From NCBI RefSeq assembly GCF_003664035.1, contig NZ_RCCK01000011.1:62001-126000 (forward strand): a DNA stretch of 64,000 nucleotides, in the 5' to 3' direction. Every line of letters starts with the position of its first letter. The stretch's first letter is position 1. The DNA comes from Pedobacter alluvionis. Its GTDB lineage: Bacteria > Bacteroidota > Bacteroidia > Sphingobacteriales > Sphingobacteriaceae. This document shows, in pieces, positions 8,535 to 17,081 of this stretch. Made by a program: the position numbers and the translations under genes. Below the pieces are notes generated by a model. That model ran no database searches. It was given only the letters and a program-made list of their open reading frames with translations, and had not been told where the DNA came from.

Positions 8535-8993
8535 CTAAGATTCGATCAAAATTACCTCTACCCCAAACTTCCTCAAAAAGTCAACACCTTCATCGCTTGG
8601 CAAACCTTTGTAAGCCGCATAAGATTTAGAATAATATACCAGTTTAATACCAGATGATAAAATTAGCCGGGCGCAGGCAATACAAGGCGATAAAGTAGTG
8701 TATAAAGTACATCCTTCTATTTTCGATCCATTTTTTGAGGCATAAAGTATCGCATTTTCTTCTGCATGCAGGGCTAAAGAGCAGCTCCCCTTACTATCGC
8801 GTGCGCAACCATGCTCTGGCCATTCCTCATCACAATTGTGCGTACCGGCTGGTGGCCCGTTATAGCCAATAGAAATAATGCGGGTATCTTTTGTTAACAC
8901 TGCACCAACATGCGCACGTACACAATGCGAACGGGCTGCCAAATCGGTGGCAAGGTTCATAAATATCGAATCGAAACTTGGTTTATCTGCCAT
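8535..8993 (-). CDS. Deoxycytidylate (dCMP) deaminase family protein
   Basis: 152 residues of the zinc-dependent cytidine/deoxycytidylate deaminase fold. Zinc ligands and proton shuttle are seen as H76-A-E78 and P-C104-IA-C107. The additional cysteine/histidine segment (THNCDEEWPEHGC) between the strands is typical of dCMP deaminases such as ComEB rather than of CDA or tRNA deaminases. The enzyme makes dUMP for dTMP synthesis. It sits between a heptamer tract and a terminator; no partner gene is adjacent. Confidence 0.88.
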   Translation of the reverse strand: MADKPSFDSIFMNLATDLAARSHCVRAHVGAVLTKDTRIISIGYNGPPAGTHNCDEEWPEHGCARDSKGSCSLALHAEENAILYASKNGSKIEGCTLYTTLSPCIACARLILSSGIKLVYYSKSYAAYKGLPSDEGVDFLRKFGVEVILIES

Positions 8994-9002
8994 ATAGAAA
9001 TT

Positions 9003-9034
9003 AAAAAAGCCACAAAGAAATTAATCTCTGTGGC
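9003..9034 (-). terminator. Rho-independent terminator of the sugar transporter gene
   Basis: 10-bp stem (9009-9018 with 9025-9034, one G-U pair), 6-nt loop, followed on the minus strand by six T. Confidence 0.85.
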
Positions 9035-9056
9035 TGCAAAATTACTTTATTAAAAA

Positions 9057-10493
9057 TTAATGTCCGCCAGAAATTTTCTGGTCGAAGTTAATCCCTTGTG
9101 CTCTTAATATCGATGCCACTTTCCAGGCATAAAATGCCAGGTAAGCAAAACAGATGATCCCTACGATGTAACTGTGTTGAATACCTGTAAACTCTGATAC
9201 TGCACCCTGTGCCCAGCTAATGATACCACCGCCCATAATCATCATAATCAGGAAGCTACTTCCCTGACTGGTGTGTTTACCTAAACCGCTTACTGCCAAG
9301 GTAAAAATACAAGGCCATAAAGTGCTACAGAATAAACCTACACTGGTAATGGCATAAACACTTACCATGCCTTTAGTAAACATTCCGATTAACAACGCAG
9401 TAATACCTATTGCCGAAAAGATGAGTAACATACGTGCCGGATTACCCTTACTTGCCATATCTGCAGCAATTAATACTAAGATAATTAAGCCGTATATATA
9501 AAAAGGAGCCAGGTCATGTTTCGCAATAGCATTTACGGCTAAAAAGATACCAAATGCCAAATAAGGTGCAATAAACCTTAACACTTTTTGCGTGCTTACG
9601 TTATCGGTAAATGCTTCAACAGCACCTGTCCAACGTCCAATCATCATACTTGCCCAATATAAAGAGATATAAGGAGCAATATCTTTAATGGCAAAACCAA
9701 GATCTTTTTCCATGTAAGCAGGCAAATTACTTGCGGTTGATACCTCAACACCTACGTAAACAAAAATAGCAATCATGCCCAAAACCAATTGTGGATATTG
9801 CAAAGCTGATCCCTTAATCGATTTAGTATCATCTGCTGACGCTTCAACCAAAGCAGGTCTATCAGGCAACGATGACATTTTTAAGAAAATTGCCACTGCA
9901 ATAAAAGCTACTCCCAATATTAAATAAGGAATTTTAACACTTTCTACACTGATGTTCGTATTTGCATTTGCAGCAGAACCAAAAATGGCGAAACTTACAA
10001 TCAGTGGTCCAATGGTTGTACCAAAGTTATTAATACCACCGGCAAGTGTTAAGCGTTGCGAGCCTGTTTTAATTGGTCCTAATGCAATAGCTAACGGATT
10101 CGCAACAGTTTGCTGTAAGGAGAAACCTAATGCTACAATAAATAAACCAGAAAGCATTAAAGGAAATGAATGCAGATTTGCTGCAGGATAAAATAATAAG
10201 GTTCCAAGTGCAGAAATAACCAAACCTAGTGCCAGCGAATTTTTGTAGCCCAATTTGTTTACTATATCTTGCCCCATGATAACAGAAATACCATTATATA
10301 TTAAGGCGCCCACTGTATAGGCAATGTAAAATGCCAATGAAACCAATTGGCTTTCGGCCTGCGATAAATCAAAAGCCTTTTTAAATACCGGGATGAGAAT
10401 GTCATTACTGGCGGCAACAAAGCCCCAAAAGAAGAATACAGTGACCAGTGGAATAAATTGCGCCCACTTGGTTTGCGTTTGTTCTGAATTCAT
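9057..10493 (-). CDS. Sugar:H+ symporter of the MFS, FucP/GluP type
   Basis: 478 residues with 12 predicted membrane helices. The N-terminal helix FIPLVTVFFFWGFVAASNDILIPVFKKAF is characteristic of the fucose/glucose-galactose permease family, and LGFSLQQTVANPLAIALG and GGINNFGTTIGPL mark the fourth and fifth helices. The family imports monosaccharides with protons; which sugar cannot be told. It is divergent from the LysE-type exporter at 10637 and ends in its own terminator. The 143-base divergent gap contains a near match to the -7 box (TATGTTTA) but no perfect one. Confidence 0.85.
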   Translation of the reverse strand: MNSEQTQTKWAQFIPLVTVFFFWGFVAASNDILIPVFKKAFDLSQAESQLVSLAFYIAYTVGALIYNGISVIMGQDIVNKLGYKNSLALGLVISALGTLLFYPAANLHSFPLMLSGLFIVALGFSLQQTVANPLAIALGPIKTGSQRLTLAGGINNFGTTIGPLIVSFAIFGSAANANTNISVESVKIPYLILGVAFIAVAIFLKMSSLPDRPALVEASADDTKSIKGSALQYPQLVLGMIAIFVYVGVEVSTASNLPAYMEKDLGFAIKDIAPYISLYWASMMIGRWTGAVEAFTDNVSTQKVLRFIAPYLAFGIFLAVNAIAKHDLAPFYIYGLIILVLIAADMASKGNPARMLLIFSAIGITALLIGMFTKGMVSVYAITSVGLFCSTLWPCIFTLAVSGLGKHTSQGSSFLIMMIMGGGIISWAQGAVSEFTGIQHSYIVGIICFAYLAFYAWKVASILRAQGINFDQKISGGH

Positions 10494-10636
10494 ATTATAA
10501 ATCTAGTTTTAATGGGGCTAAACATAAATAAAAAAAACTAATAACCAGTATTTTTTATGCAACCTATGCAACAAAAATAAATGTTAAATGTTTAGGTATA
10601 AAGTTGCATATTCGCATATTCTAAACAACACAATGC

Positions 10637-11263
10637 ATGTTTGAAGCCATATTACTAGGTATAGGAGCAGGGATTATTTCGTCGTTTTTAACAGGGCCGG
10701 TTTTTTTTGCAATGATTAAAACGAGCATAGAAAGGGGCTTCAAAGCTGGTTTCTCTTTAGCCGTTGGTGTAATTATTAGCGATGTGGTCTTAATTGGCCT
10801 GGTTCTTTTTGGTAGCCAGTTTGTCGATTATAAAGCCGAATTTGACAAATACGTTGGCAGTATCGGCGGTATATTTTTACTTGCAGTTGGCATTTATTAC
10901 CTGGTTTCTAAGATCACCGTACATTACGATAGCACCACACTACAAAAAGTGAGTAAAAGAGGTTATGTGCTTAAAGGTTTTTTAATGTGCATCCTCACGC
11001 CTTCCACCCTCATGTTCTGGATTATTGTGAGCGGCATTATCTCCGTTAAGCTCAACAACATGCTGAATGAGAAATTAGTCTGCTTTTTTATTGCCATGGC
11101 CACACAACTCAGTATTGATGGCGCAAAGAGTTTCTATTCCAGTAAACTCCGTTATAAAATCAAAGAAGACGCATTAAAAAAATTAAATAAAATTGCAGGT
11201 GTGGTCATTATCTTCTTTGCCGTTTGGCTGATCGTTAAAACTTATCTGAAGTTTTACGCATAA
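10637..11263 (+). CDS. LysE/RhtB family exporter
   Basis: 208 residues with about six hydrophobic segments. The family signature region is the N-terminal GIGAGIISSFLTGPVFFAMIKTSIERGFKAGFSLAVGVIISD, with the conserved glycine/proline pattern of LysE/RhtB amino acid exporters and a helix break before FLMCILTPSTLMFW. The family exports amino acids or derivatives; the substrate here is unknown. It is divergent from the sugar transporter and followed by a 0.9-kb composite repeat array. Confidence 0.85.
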   Translation: MFEAILLGIGAGIISSFLTGPVFFAMIKTSIERGFKAGFSLAVGVIISDVVLIGLVLFGSQFVDYKAEFDKYVGSIGGIFLLAVGIYYLVSKITVHYDSTTLQKVSKRGYVLKGFLMCILTPSTLMFWIIVSGIISVKLNNMLNEKLVCFFIAMATQLSIDGAKSFYSSKLRYKIKEDALKKLNKIAGVVIIFFAVWLIVKTYLKFYA

Positions 11264-11467
11264 TATATTACATACTCAGCTTAGATGCGCTTAAATGCCT
11301 TAGGTGGTCAAACATTTTTAGAAAAGCAGGTTCAGTACCACTATTATTGTTAGTCCTGCCAATGCTGCAAGTCCTCGGCAAATGAAGAATTTGCCTCCGG
11401 GCTTTCCGCGAATGTCAGGTTTAGGTAGGAAAATGCAGTAGTAAAAATCTAAATAGTCGCGAAGTAT

Positions 11468-11549
11468 CGTCATCTCGACCGTAGCGGAGAGATCTTTTAA
11501 TATAGTCTAAAGATCTCTCCACTACGCTCTGCTCCGGTTGAGATGACGA
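11468..11549. repeat. REP-like palindrome, family 1 (copy 2)
   Basis: Arms of the type CGTCATCTCGACCG...GGAGAGATCTTTT and complement. The right arm is about 10 nt longer than the left. Confidence 0.85.
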
Positions 11550-11919
11550 TTTCCTCCCGCCGTGGTTCGTGTCCTCACGAACCGCTAAAATCATCAACCT
11601 TCGCCCTCCAACATCAGCGATTGTGCCTTATGGTTAAAAGTTTTGAAAAGCAGTTGTATTGCTACTATTAAGCATCACTCCTGCCGCCGTGGTTCGTGTC
11701 CTCACAAACTACTAAAATCATCAACCTTCGCCCTCCAACATCAGCGATTGTGCCTTACGGTTAAAAGTTTTGAAAAGCAGTTGTATTGCTACTATTAAGC
11801 GTCAGTCCTGCCAATGCTGCAAGTCCTCAGCAAATGAAGAATTTGCCTCCGGGCTTTCCGCGAATGTCAGGTTTAGGTAGGAAAATGCAGTGGTAAAAAC
11901 CTAAATAGTCGCGAAGTAT

Positions 11920-12001
11920 CGTCGTCTCGACCGTAGTGGAGAGATCTTTTAATATAGTCTAAAGATCTCTCCGCTACGCGTTGCTTCGGTAGAGATGACG
12001 A
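11920..12001. repeat. REP-like palindrome, family 1 (copy 3)
   Basis: Same structure and same asymmetric right arm as copy 2, inside the second A unit. Confidence 0.85.
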
Positions 12002-12065
12002 TTTCCTCCCGCGCCGTGGTTCGTGCCCTCACGAACCGCTAAAATAATGCAATAATAATGAGCGC

Positions 12066-12097
12066 AAAAAAATAGCCCATATTACTATGAGCTATTT
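12066..12097 (-). terminator. Rho-independent terminator of the PurF-like gene
   Basis: 12-bp stem (12070-12081 with 12086-12097, one G-U pair), 4-nt loop, followed on the minus strand by seven T. Confidence 0.85.
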
Positions 12098-12129
12098 GTT
12101 ATTCTTGTTCCCTTTATGGGATTTAGGGG

Positions 12130-14031
12130 CTAATAAGCCCTTTGATTATTTCCTTCTTTCCAGTTCACAAAAGCTTTATTAACCACTTTATTACCACCTG
12201 GTGTAGGGTAATTTCCTGAGAAATACCAGTCACCTTTGTTTTTCGGACAAGCTTCATGCAGGTTCTCTAAACTTTGGTAAATCACTTCAACCTCAGCAAC
12301 AGTACCTTTTGGGGTAATAATCTGTGCAATTTTAGCTGAAATTTCTTCAGGAGTAAAGGGTTTATAAATTTCCTTAACGTGGTTTACAATTTCCTCTTTA
12401 GGTAAAAATAACGAAGCTTTACATTTAGTGTAAACATCTTCGATCACCTGCCACATCCCACGCTCGGTAAGCAACTGGATTGCCGCATCGAAAGCCACGA
12501 ACTGTCCCATTCTGCTCATATCGATACCATAACAATCAGGGTAACGGATCTGAGGTGCAGAAGAAACAATAATGATTTTTTTAGGGTGTAAACGGTCCAC
12601 AATTTTAATGATACTCTGCTTTAAGGTAGTACCACGAACGATAGAATCATCCAACGCAACTAAAGTATCCTGGTGGTTATTGATAATACCATAAGTAGTA
12701 TCGTAAACGTGCGCCACCATTTCACTCCGGTCAGCATCCTGGGTAATGAATGTTCTTAGCTTTACATCCTTAACCGCAAGTTTTTCTACACGTGGTGCTA
12801 AAGACAACAGGTCTTCAAGCTGCTGATCTGTAAGTGTTTCCTTTTTATGTAACAGGATATCTTTCTGGTGCCTGCGTACGTATTGCTGAACACCATCAAC
12901 CATTCCGAAAAACGCCACTTCTGCCGTATTTGGAATAAATGAGAATACTGTATTTTTTAAATCGTAATTAACCGCCTGAAGAATTTTATCACTCAATAAA
13001 CGGCCAAGCTGTTTCCGCTCACGGTAAATTTCAACATCACTTCCTTTTGAGAAATAGATACGCTCAAACGAGCAAGATAACCTTTCAGTAGGCTCACGGA
13101 ATTGCTCCATGCTTACCTCGCCGTTTTTCTTGATGATTAAAGCATGACCCGGATCGATCTCTTTAACATCTTTAAACTGGATATTGAATGCGGTTTGTAA
13201 AGCTGGTCTTTCCGAAGCCGCTACCACAATCTCATCGTCATAATAGTAATAAGCCGGACGGATGCCTGCAGGGTCGCGCATAATGAATGAATCGCCGTTA
13301 CCCACCATACCACAGATCGAATAACCTCCATCCCAGGTTTTGGCCGAGCGGCGAAGAATATTCGCGATATCTAAATTATCAGATATTTTGTGTGTGATTG
13401 CAACGTTATCATGCCCTTCTTTTTTATACTGATCGAAAAGCTCCTGGTTTTCATCATCTAAAAAGTGACCGATTTTTTCCAATACCGTTACGGTATCTGC
13501 TTTTTCTTTTGGATGCTGACCTAACTCGTACAATTGCTCCAATAACTCATCAACATTCGTCATGTTGAAGTTACCTGCAATTACCAGGTTACGTGTCATC
13601 CAGTTGTTTTGCCTTAAAAAAGGGTGGCAATTTTCGATGCTGTTTTTACCATGCGTACCATAACGCAAATGGCCCATTAACACCTCGCCGATAAAGCTTA
13701 CGTTGTTTTTGAGCCATTCTGTATCCTGCATTAATTCAGGCGTGTTTTCCTGGATATCGACAAATTTGTTCTGTACATATTCGAAGATATCTGCTACCGC
13801 ATTAGATGCCATGCTCCGGTATCGGCTAATGTACCTACTGCCCGGTTTCATATCCAGTTTAATGGTGGCAATACCTGCGCCATCCTGGCCCCGGTTATGC
13901 TGTTTTTCCATTAAAAGGTATAATTTGTTAAGGCCGTAAAGTGCTGTACCGTACTTTTGCTGGTAGTAAGAAAGTGGTTTTAACAGGCGAATAAAAGCGA
14001 TTCCGCATTCGTGTTTTATCTGATCACTCAT
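12130..14031 (-). CDS. Amidophosphoribosyltransferase-like class II glutamine amidotransferase (long form)
   Basis: 633 residues, well above the roughly 500 of classical PurF. An 8-residue propeptide precedes the presumed nucleophile C9 (KHE|CGIAF). The N-terminal nucleophile domain shows QHNRGQDGAGIA, GHLRYGTHG, AGNFNMTN and RDPAGIRPAYY. The C-terminal PRTase domain has the PRPP loop LDDSIVRGTT. Two things differ from textbook PurF: long inserts (about 65-115 and a C-terminal extension after 540), and the loop that reads VPDS in PurF reads IPNT here. It may be the pathway enzyme or a paralogue; a second purF elsewhere would decide. The ATG at 14031 is chosen because the promoter box lies at 14050-14057. 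Confidence 0.85.
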   Translation of the reverse strand: MSDQIKHECGIAFIRLLKPLSYYQQKYGTALYGLNKLYLLMEKQHNRGQDGAGIATIKLDMKPGSRYISRYRSMASNAVADIFEYVQNKFVDIQENTPELMQDTEWLKNNVSFIGEVLMGHLRYGTHGKNSIENCHPFLRQNNWMTRNLVIAGNFNMTNVDELLEQLYELGQHPKEKADTVTVLEKIGHFLDDENQELFDQYKKEGHDNVAITHKISDNLDIANILRRSAKTWDGGYSICGMVGNGDSFIMRDPAGIRPAYYYYDDEIVVAASERPALQTAFNIQFKDVKEIDPGHALIIKKNGEVSMEQFREPTERLSCSFERIYFSKGSDVEIYRERKQLGRLLSDKILQAVNYDLKNTVFSFIPNTAEVAFFGMVDGVQQYVRRHQKDILLHKKETLTDQQLEDLLSLAPRVEKLAVKDVKLRTFITQDADRSEMVAHVYDTTYGIINNHQDTLVALDDSIVRGTTLKQSIIKIVDRLHPKKIIIVSSAPQIRYPDCYGIDMSRMGQFVAFDAAIQLLTERGMWQVIEDVYTKCKASLFLPKEEIVNHVKEIYKPFTPEEISAKIAQIITPKGTVAEVEVIYQSLENLHEACPKNKGDWYFSGNYPTPGGNKVVNKAFVNWKEGNNQRAY

Positions 14032-14049
14032 TGTGTGGGTTTGAAGCCG

Positions 14050-14057
14050 CAAAGTTA
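14050..14057 (-). promoter_or_regulatory. -7 promoter box TAACTTTG of the PurF-like gene
   Basis: Perfect TAnnTTTG on the minus strand, 18 nt before the ATG at 14031. Confidence 0.65.
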
Positions 14058-14355
14058 TCCTTTTAAACCATTACAACCTAAACAAAAATGTTTTCTTTTG
14101 TCACAACGGGGTTAATTTGGAATCATACAACTTAACTGTTATTTAGAAGTATTAAAATAATTTAAAACGATAAGTTATTAAAAGGGTTAAAATTAAGTAT
14201 AGCAGAAAAAGATGCAGTTGTTGCCTTTTCAGAAGCATTATCTTCTCCTACAGTACTGACCAGGGTAGCGCAATTGCTACAGTAATTAGCCTGGAGTGTT
14301 GAGTTAGAAGTTTGGAGGAAATTAAACGACATTCAGACAAGACAAACAAAAAATT

Positions 14356-14454
14356 GTTTACCCTTTCTTTACCTGTTGTTTACCCTTTCTGTACACCAAG
14401 TTAACCCCAGGGTTACCCTTTGGTTACCTATTCTTTACCTTTTGGTTACCTAAA
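14356..14454. repeat. Nine-unit tandem array with an exact 11-bp period (KTTACC word)
   Basis: The pentamer TTACC begins at 14358, 14369, 14380, 14413, 14424, 14435 and 14446. The two remaining register positions, 14391 (GTACA) and 14402 (TAACC), are degenerate. Unit consensus is about GKTTACCYTTT. There is no open frame across it. It lies 300 bp upstream of the promoter of the PurF-like gene and downstream of murI. Confidence 0.9.
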
Positions 14455-14659
14455 AGGTAAAGCCAGGGTCTGATTAAGGGCTTTCCTTAGTGAGTCAGGG
14501 CCGATGCTGCCCGCCAGCAAGTACGAAGCACACCTGTTCAAGCATAGTCTTAAAATACATTCTTTTCTGGTTCCAAAGCGAATAGGCTTGCCCAAAGAAC
14601 ATTCTCAATCCGTTAATATTTCATCTTAGTGAACAGTGCTAACCAGACATCTGTTGAGA

Positions 14660-14743
14660 GTTAACAATTTGCATTTGACAGTTAACCGATGCCAGCTGGC
14701 GATTGGCCGTCAACAATCAAACAATCTGGCAATTCAACAATCC
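14660..14743. repeat. Heptamer tract (12 units) downstream of murI
   Basis: Twelve consecutive 7-nt words keep register (for example gttaaca, atttgca, tttgaca, then later gtcaaca, acaatcc). It ends 7 nt before the murI stop codon. The rest of the 14058-14750 gap holds the 11-bp array and otherwise nothing I recognise. Confidence 0.75.
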
Positions 14744-14750
14744 ATATCCA

Positions 14751-15566
14751 TCACATCTTATTTGATTTCAGCGCTTCTCCAAAAAAAATAGAGGCGTGTT
14801 CATCAAAAGCCGCAGGATCACCGCTGGTATAGAAATGTCTTTCGTTCCCTTTAGCTAATTTTTCTTCGATCTCAGGATGTCGTTTCAAATAATCAACTAA
14901 ACTGCTGGCTACAATCTCACCTTGCGTTAAAACGCTTATATGACCCGGAAATACTTTTTTCAGTTTAGGCATTAATAAAGGATAGTGTGTACAAGCCAAT
15001 AATACACAATCAATAGCTGCCGATTGGCTCAATAACTGATCGCAATATTCATTGATAAAAAAATCTGCTCCCGGCTCTAAGTGTTCGTTGTTTTCGATCA
15101 GCGGAACCCACATTGGACAGCTTTGCTGGTAAACCTTAATCTCAGGAAAAAATTTATTGATCTCCAAAAGATAAGATTGAGAATTAACCGTTCCCCTGGT
15201 TCCCATTACCCCAACTTGTTTCGTGATCGTATATCCATCAATAACCTCTGCCGTAGGCCTGATTACGCCCAATACCCTTCTATCCGGATACCTAGCAGGA
15301 AGATCGATCTGCTGGATTGTTCTGAGCGCTTTTGCTGATGCCGTATTACAGGCCAGGATCACCAAATGGCATCCTTTAGCAAAAAGCCATTCTACGCATT
15401 CTAAGGTATATTTATAAATGGTCTCGAAAGAATGATCGCCGTAAGGCGAGCGGGCATTATCGCCTAAATAGATATAATTATAATCGGGCAATTTATCGGC
15501 AATAGAACGGAATACCGTTAAACCACCATAACCTGAATCGAAAATACCTATTGGCGAAGCCTGCAT
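14751..15566 (-). CDS. murI: Glutamate racemase
   Basis: 271 residues. Makes D-glutamate for peptidoglycan precursors in the cytosol. Catalytic signature complete: D10-S11 in IGIFDSGYGG, C73 in LACNTASA and C192-T-H194 in ACTHYPLL, the two cysteines acting as the acid/base pair. Length is normal. It is the last gene of the minus-strand envelope cluster (OmpH genes, bamA, uppS) but is separated from the second OmpH gene by a terminator, so it probably has its own transcription start. Confidence 0.96.
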   Translation of the reverse strand: MQASPIGIFDSGYGGLTVFRSIADKLPDYNYIYLGDNARSPYGDHSFETIYKYTLECVEWLFAKGCHLVILACNTASAKALRTIQQIDLPARYPDRRVLGVIRPTAEVIDGYTITKQVGVMGTRGTVNSQSYLLEINKFFPEIKVYQQSCPMWVPLIENNEHLEPGADFFINEYCDQLLSQSAAIDCVLLACTHYPLLMPKLKKVFPGHISVLTQGEIVASSLVDYLKRHPEIEEKLAKGNERHFYTSGDPAAFDEHASIFFGEALKSNKM

Positions 15567-15620
15567 TGTGTTGGAAGTTATTGCTAAATATTGAAAAGTT
15601 ATATCTTTAAAACGGTCGTC

Positions 15621-15704
15621 ATCCTGAACTTGTTTCAGGATCTGCTGCGCTGAAGTCAGCCATCAAAGATGCTGAAATAAATCCGATAGTTATCGGATCA
15701 GCAT
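15621..15704. repeat. Two family-2 hairpins, one with a nested mini-palindrome
   Basis: First: ATCCTGAA/TTCAGGAT (15621-15628, 15634-15641). Second: outer ATGCTGA/TCAGCAT (15669-15675, 15698-15704) enclosing the perfect palindrome ATCCGATAGTTATCGGAT (15681-15698, single central G/T apart). Confidence 0.8.
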
Positions 15705-15722
15705 GAGGAAAATCCTAAAAAC

Positions 15723-15756
15723 AAAAAAAGCGGAACTAAGTTAAACTTAATTCCGC
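15723..15756 (-). terminator. Rho-independent terminator of the OmpH/BamA operon
   Basis: Stem GCGGAACTAAG (from 15730) with CTTAATTCCGC (to 15756), one mismatch, followed on the minus strand by seven T. Confidence 0.85.
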
Positions 15757-15777
15757 CTTATATCTTGAAATGGTAGG

Positions 15778-15812
15778 GAGACTCTCGACTCCGAACTCAC
15801 CACTCGTGACTA
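15778..15812. repeat. Heptamer tract (5 units) at the 3' end of the OmpH gene
   Basis: gagactc, tcgactc, cgaactc, accactc, gtgacta in exact register, touching the stop codon of the OmpH gene. Confidence 0.7.
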
Positions 15813-16388
15813 TTTTTTAGGTGCCGCTGGTTTTGCTGCAGTTGCAGTGATTCCTAATTTAGTTTTTACTGAAGCAGTAATATCATCACCACCTTCCCAG
15901 AAAACTAAATTGTTACCACCTTGTCCGTTTGCGATATCGAAAACGTAAGCTAAACCTTTTTCTTTAGCTACAGCAGAAATTGCAGTTGCAACTTTAGCCT
16001 GGATAGGTTGGAATAATTCACCTTGTTTGGTGCCTATATCTTGTGAAGCTTTAGTACGCGCATCAGTAATGCGTTTTTCTAAATCCTGTAATTCCTGACC
16101 TGCAGCTTGTAATTCTTTACCTACTGATTCTTTGTTAGCTTCACTTAAAGTTTTTTGTTTAGCTTCTGCAGCAGACATTTTGCTTTGATATTCTTTGATC
16201 ATTGCATCGATATCGGCTTGTTTTTGTTTACCTAAGGTTTCTAAAGTAGTTTGAGCTGCTTTAGCTTCAGGCAAATTTGCAAAAACCTCCTCTGAATTAA
16301 TGTGACCCAATTTTTGTTGTGCACTTGCCATATTCGCTGTAAACAATAACCCTGCTGCTACAAAGAATACGTTAATTAACTTTCTCAT
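15810..16388 (-). CDS. OmpH/Skp-family periplasmic chaperone (second copy)
   Basis: 192 residues. A signal peptide (FFVAAGLLFTANMASAQ) is followed by KLGHINSEEVFANLPEAKAAQ, the small strand of the trimerising base of Skp, then a long Lys/Gln/Ala-rich helical hairpin (about 45-135) forming the tentacle, and the closing strand VAKEKGLAYVFD. Skp holds unfolded outer-membrane proteins for BamA. An Ala/Pro/Lys tail (ITATAAKPAAPKK) is extra. It follows a paralogue directly and both follow bamA, so the chaperones and insertase are made together. Confidence 0.9.
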   Translation of the reverse strand: MRKLINVFFVAAGLLFTANMASAQQKLGHINSEEVFANLPEAKAAQTTLETLGKQKQADIDAMIKEYQSKMSAAEAKQKTLSEANKESVGKELQAAGQELQDLEKRITDARTKASQDIGTKQGELFQPIQAKVATAISAVAKEKGLAYVFDIANGQGGNNLVFWEGGDDITASVKTKLGITATAAKPAAPKK

Positions 16389-16451
16389 CGTTTTATTTTA
16401 CTTTTTATTTTTTTCTAATTGTTTTCCTTCAAAAAATCAGGGGCGAATATA

Positions 16452-16982
16452 CTAATTATTTACAGTCCCTGGTTTATAACCTAATTTTACAATTACATCA
16501 TTACTAACGTCGTAACTGCTACTTGCATAAATCATCATTGTTGCTTCACTGCTCTTGTCAAAAATGAAGTCTAAATATTTGGATTTTGCAATCTGTTTAA
16601 TAGCCTCGGCTACTTTATCCTGAATAGGCTTAATTAATTTCACCCTGCTTTGAAAAAGATCTCCATCGGGTCCAAACTTAGAACGTTGAAATTCTTTGGC
16701 CTGTTTTTCTTTTTCTATGATTTCGTTTTCACGTCTTTTGCGCATATCATCAGTTAACAAAACCTGGTCTGCCTGATAAGCCTTGTACATCCTGTCAATT
16801 TCAGAAAAATTCTGATCAACCTGTTGTTGCCATTGTTTAGATGCTACATCTAACTGACTGAGTGCCGATTTATATTCTGGTAAATGTTTCAAAATATACT
16901 CCGTGTCTACATAAGCAAACTTCTGTGCAAAAGCACCAAAAGAAGTGCAAAGCAGGAATGCGATAAAAAGATACTTCTTCAT
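16452..16982 (-). CDS. OmpH/Skp-family periplasmic chaperone (first copy)
   Basis: 176 residues. Signal peptide (FIAFLLCTSFGAFAQ), base strand KFAYVDTEYILKHLPEYKSAL, a charged coiled-coil hairpin (about 40-125) and closing strand IAKSKYLDFIFDKSSE match the Skp fold. It differs from the downstream copy in the tentacle and lacks the Ala/Pro tail. Having two tandem skp-like genes after bamA is the common arrangement in Bacteroidota. The gap of 63 bases to the next copy has no terminator, so the two are co-transcribed. Confidence 0.9.
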   Translation of the reverse strand: MKKYLFIAFLLCTSFGAFAQKFAYVDTEYILKHLPEYKSALSQLDVASKQWQQQVDQNFSEIDRMYKAYQADQVLLTDDMRKRRENEIIEKEKQAKEFQRSKFGPDGDLFQSRVKLIKPIQDKVAEAIKQIAKSKYLDFIFDKSSEATMMIYASSSYDVSNDVIVKLGYKPGTVNN

Positions 16983-17081
16983 TTGTGTGTGTGTTAATGA
17001 TATAATAATAACCTAAGCTTTCTTTAAACTCCTATTGCAATGATTTATTGCATAATTAGTTAAATTTTTACTCTTTATCAA

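Larger units (their letters stand above)
11318..12041. repeat. Composite segmental repeat array (B'-A-B-B-A-B')
   Basis: Two types of unit alternate. Unit A (about 206 bp) lies at 11352-11557 and 11804-12010, offset 452, and each copy contains one family-1 REP palindrome. Unit B (about 127 bp, starting GCCGTGGTTCGTG) lies at 11559-11685 and 11686-11803, with a truncated start at 12013-12041 and a diverged end at 11318-11351. The A copies differ by only a few substitutions. No gene is encoded; the array fills the gap between the LysE and PurF-like genes. Confidence 0.85.

Noticed and set aside
14166..14285. Short open frame resembling the end of a redox or cytochrome-type protein (LSIAEKDAVVAFSEALSSP)
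   Set aside because: No start codon, no upstream coding remnant in the same frame and the likeness is short. Kept only as a possible decayed gene end.
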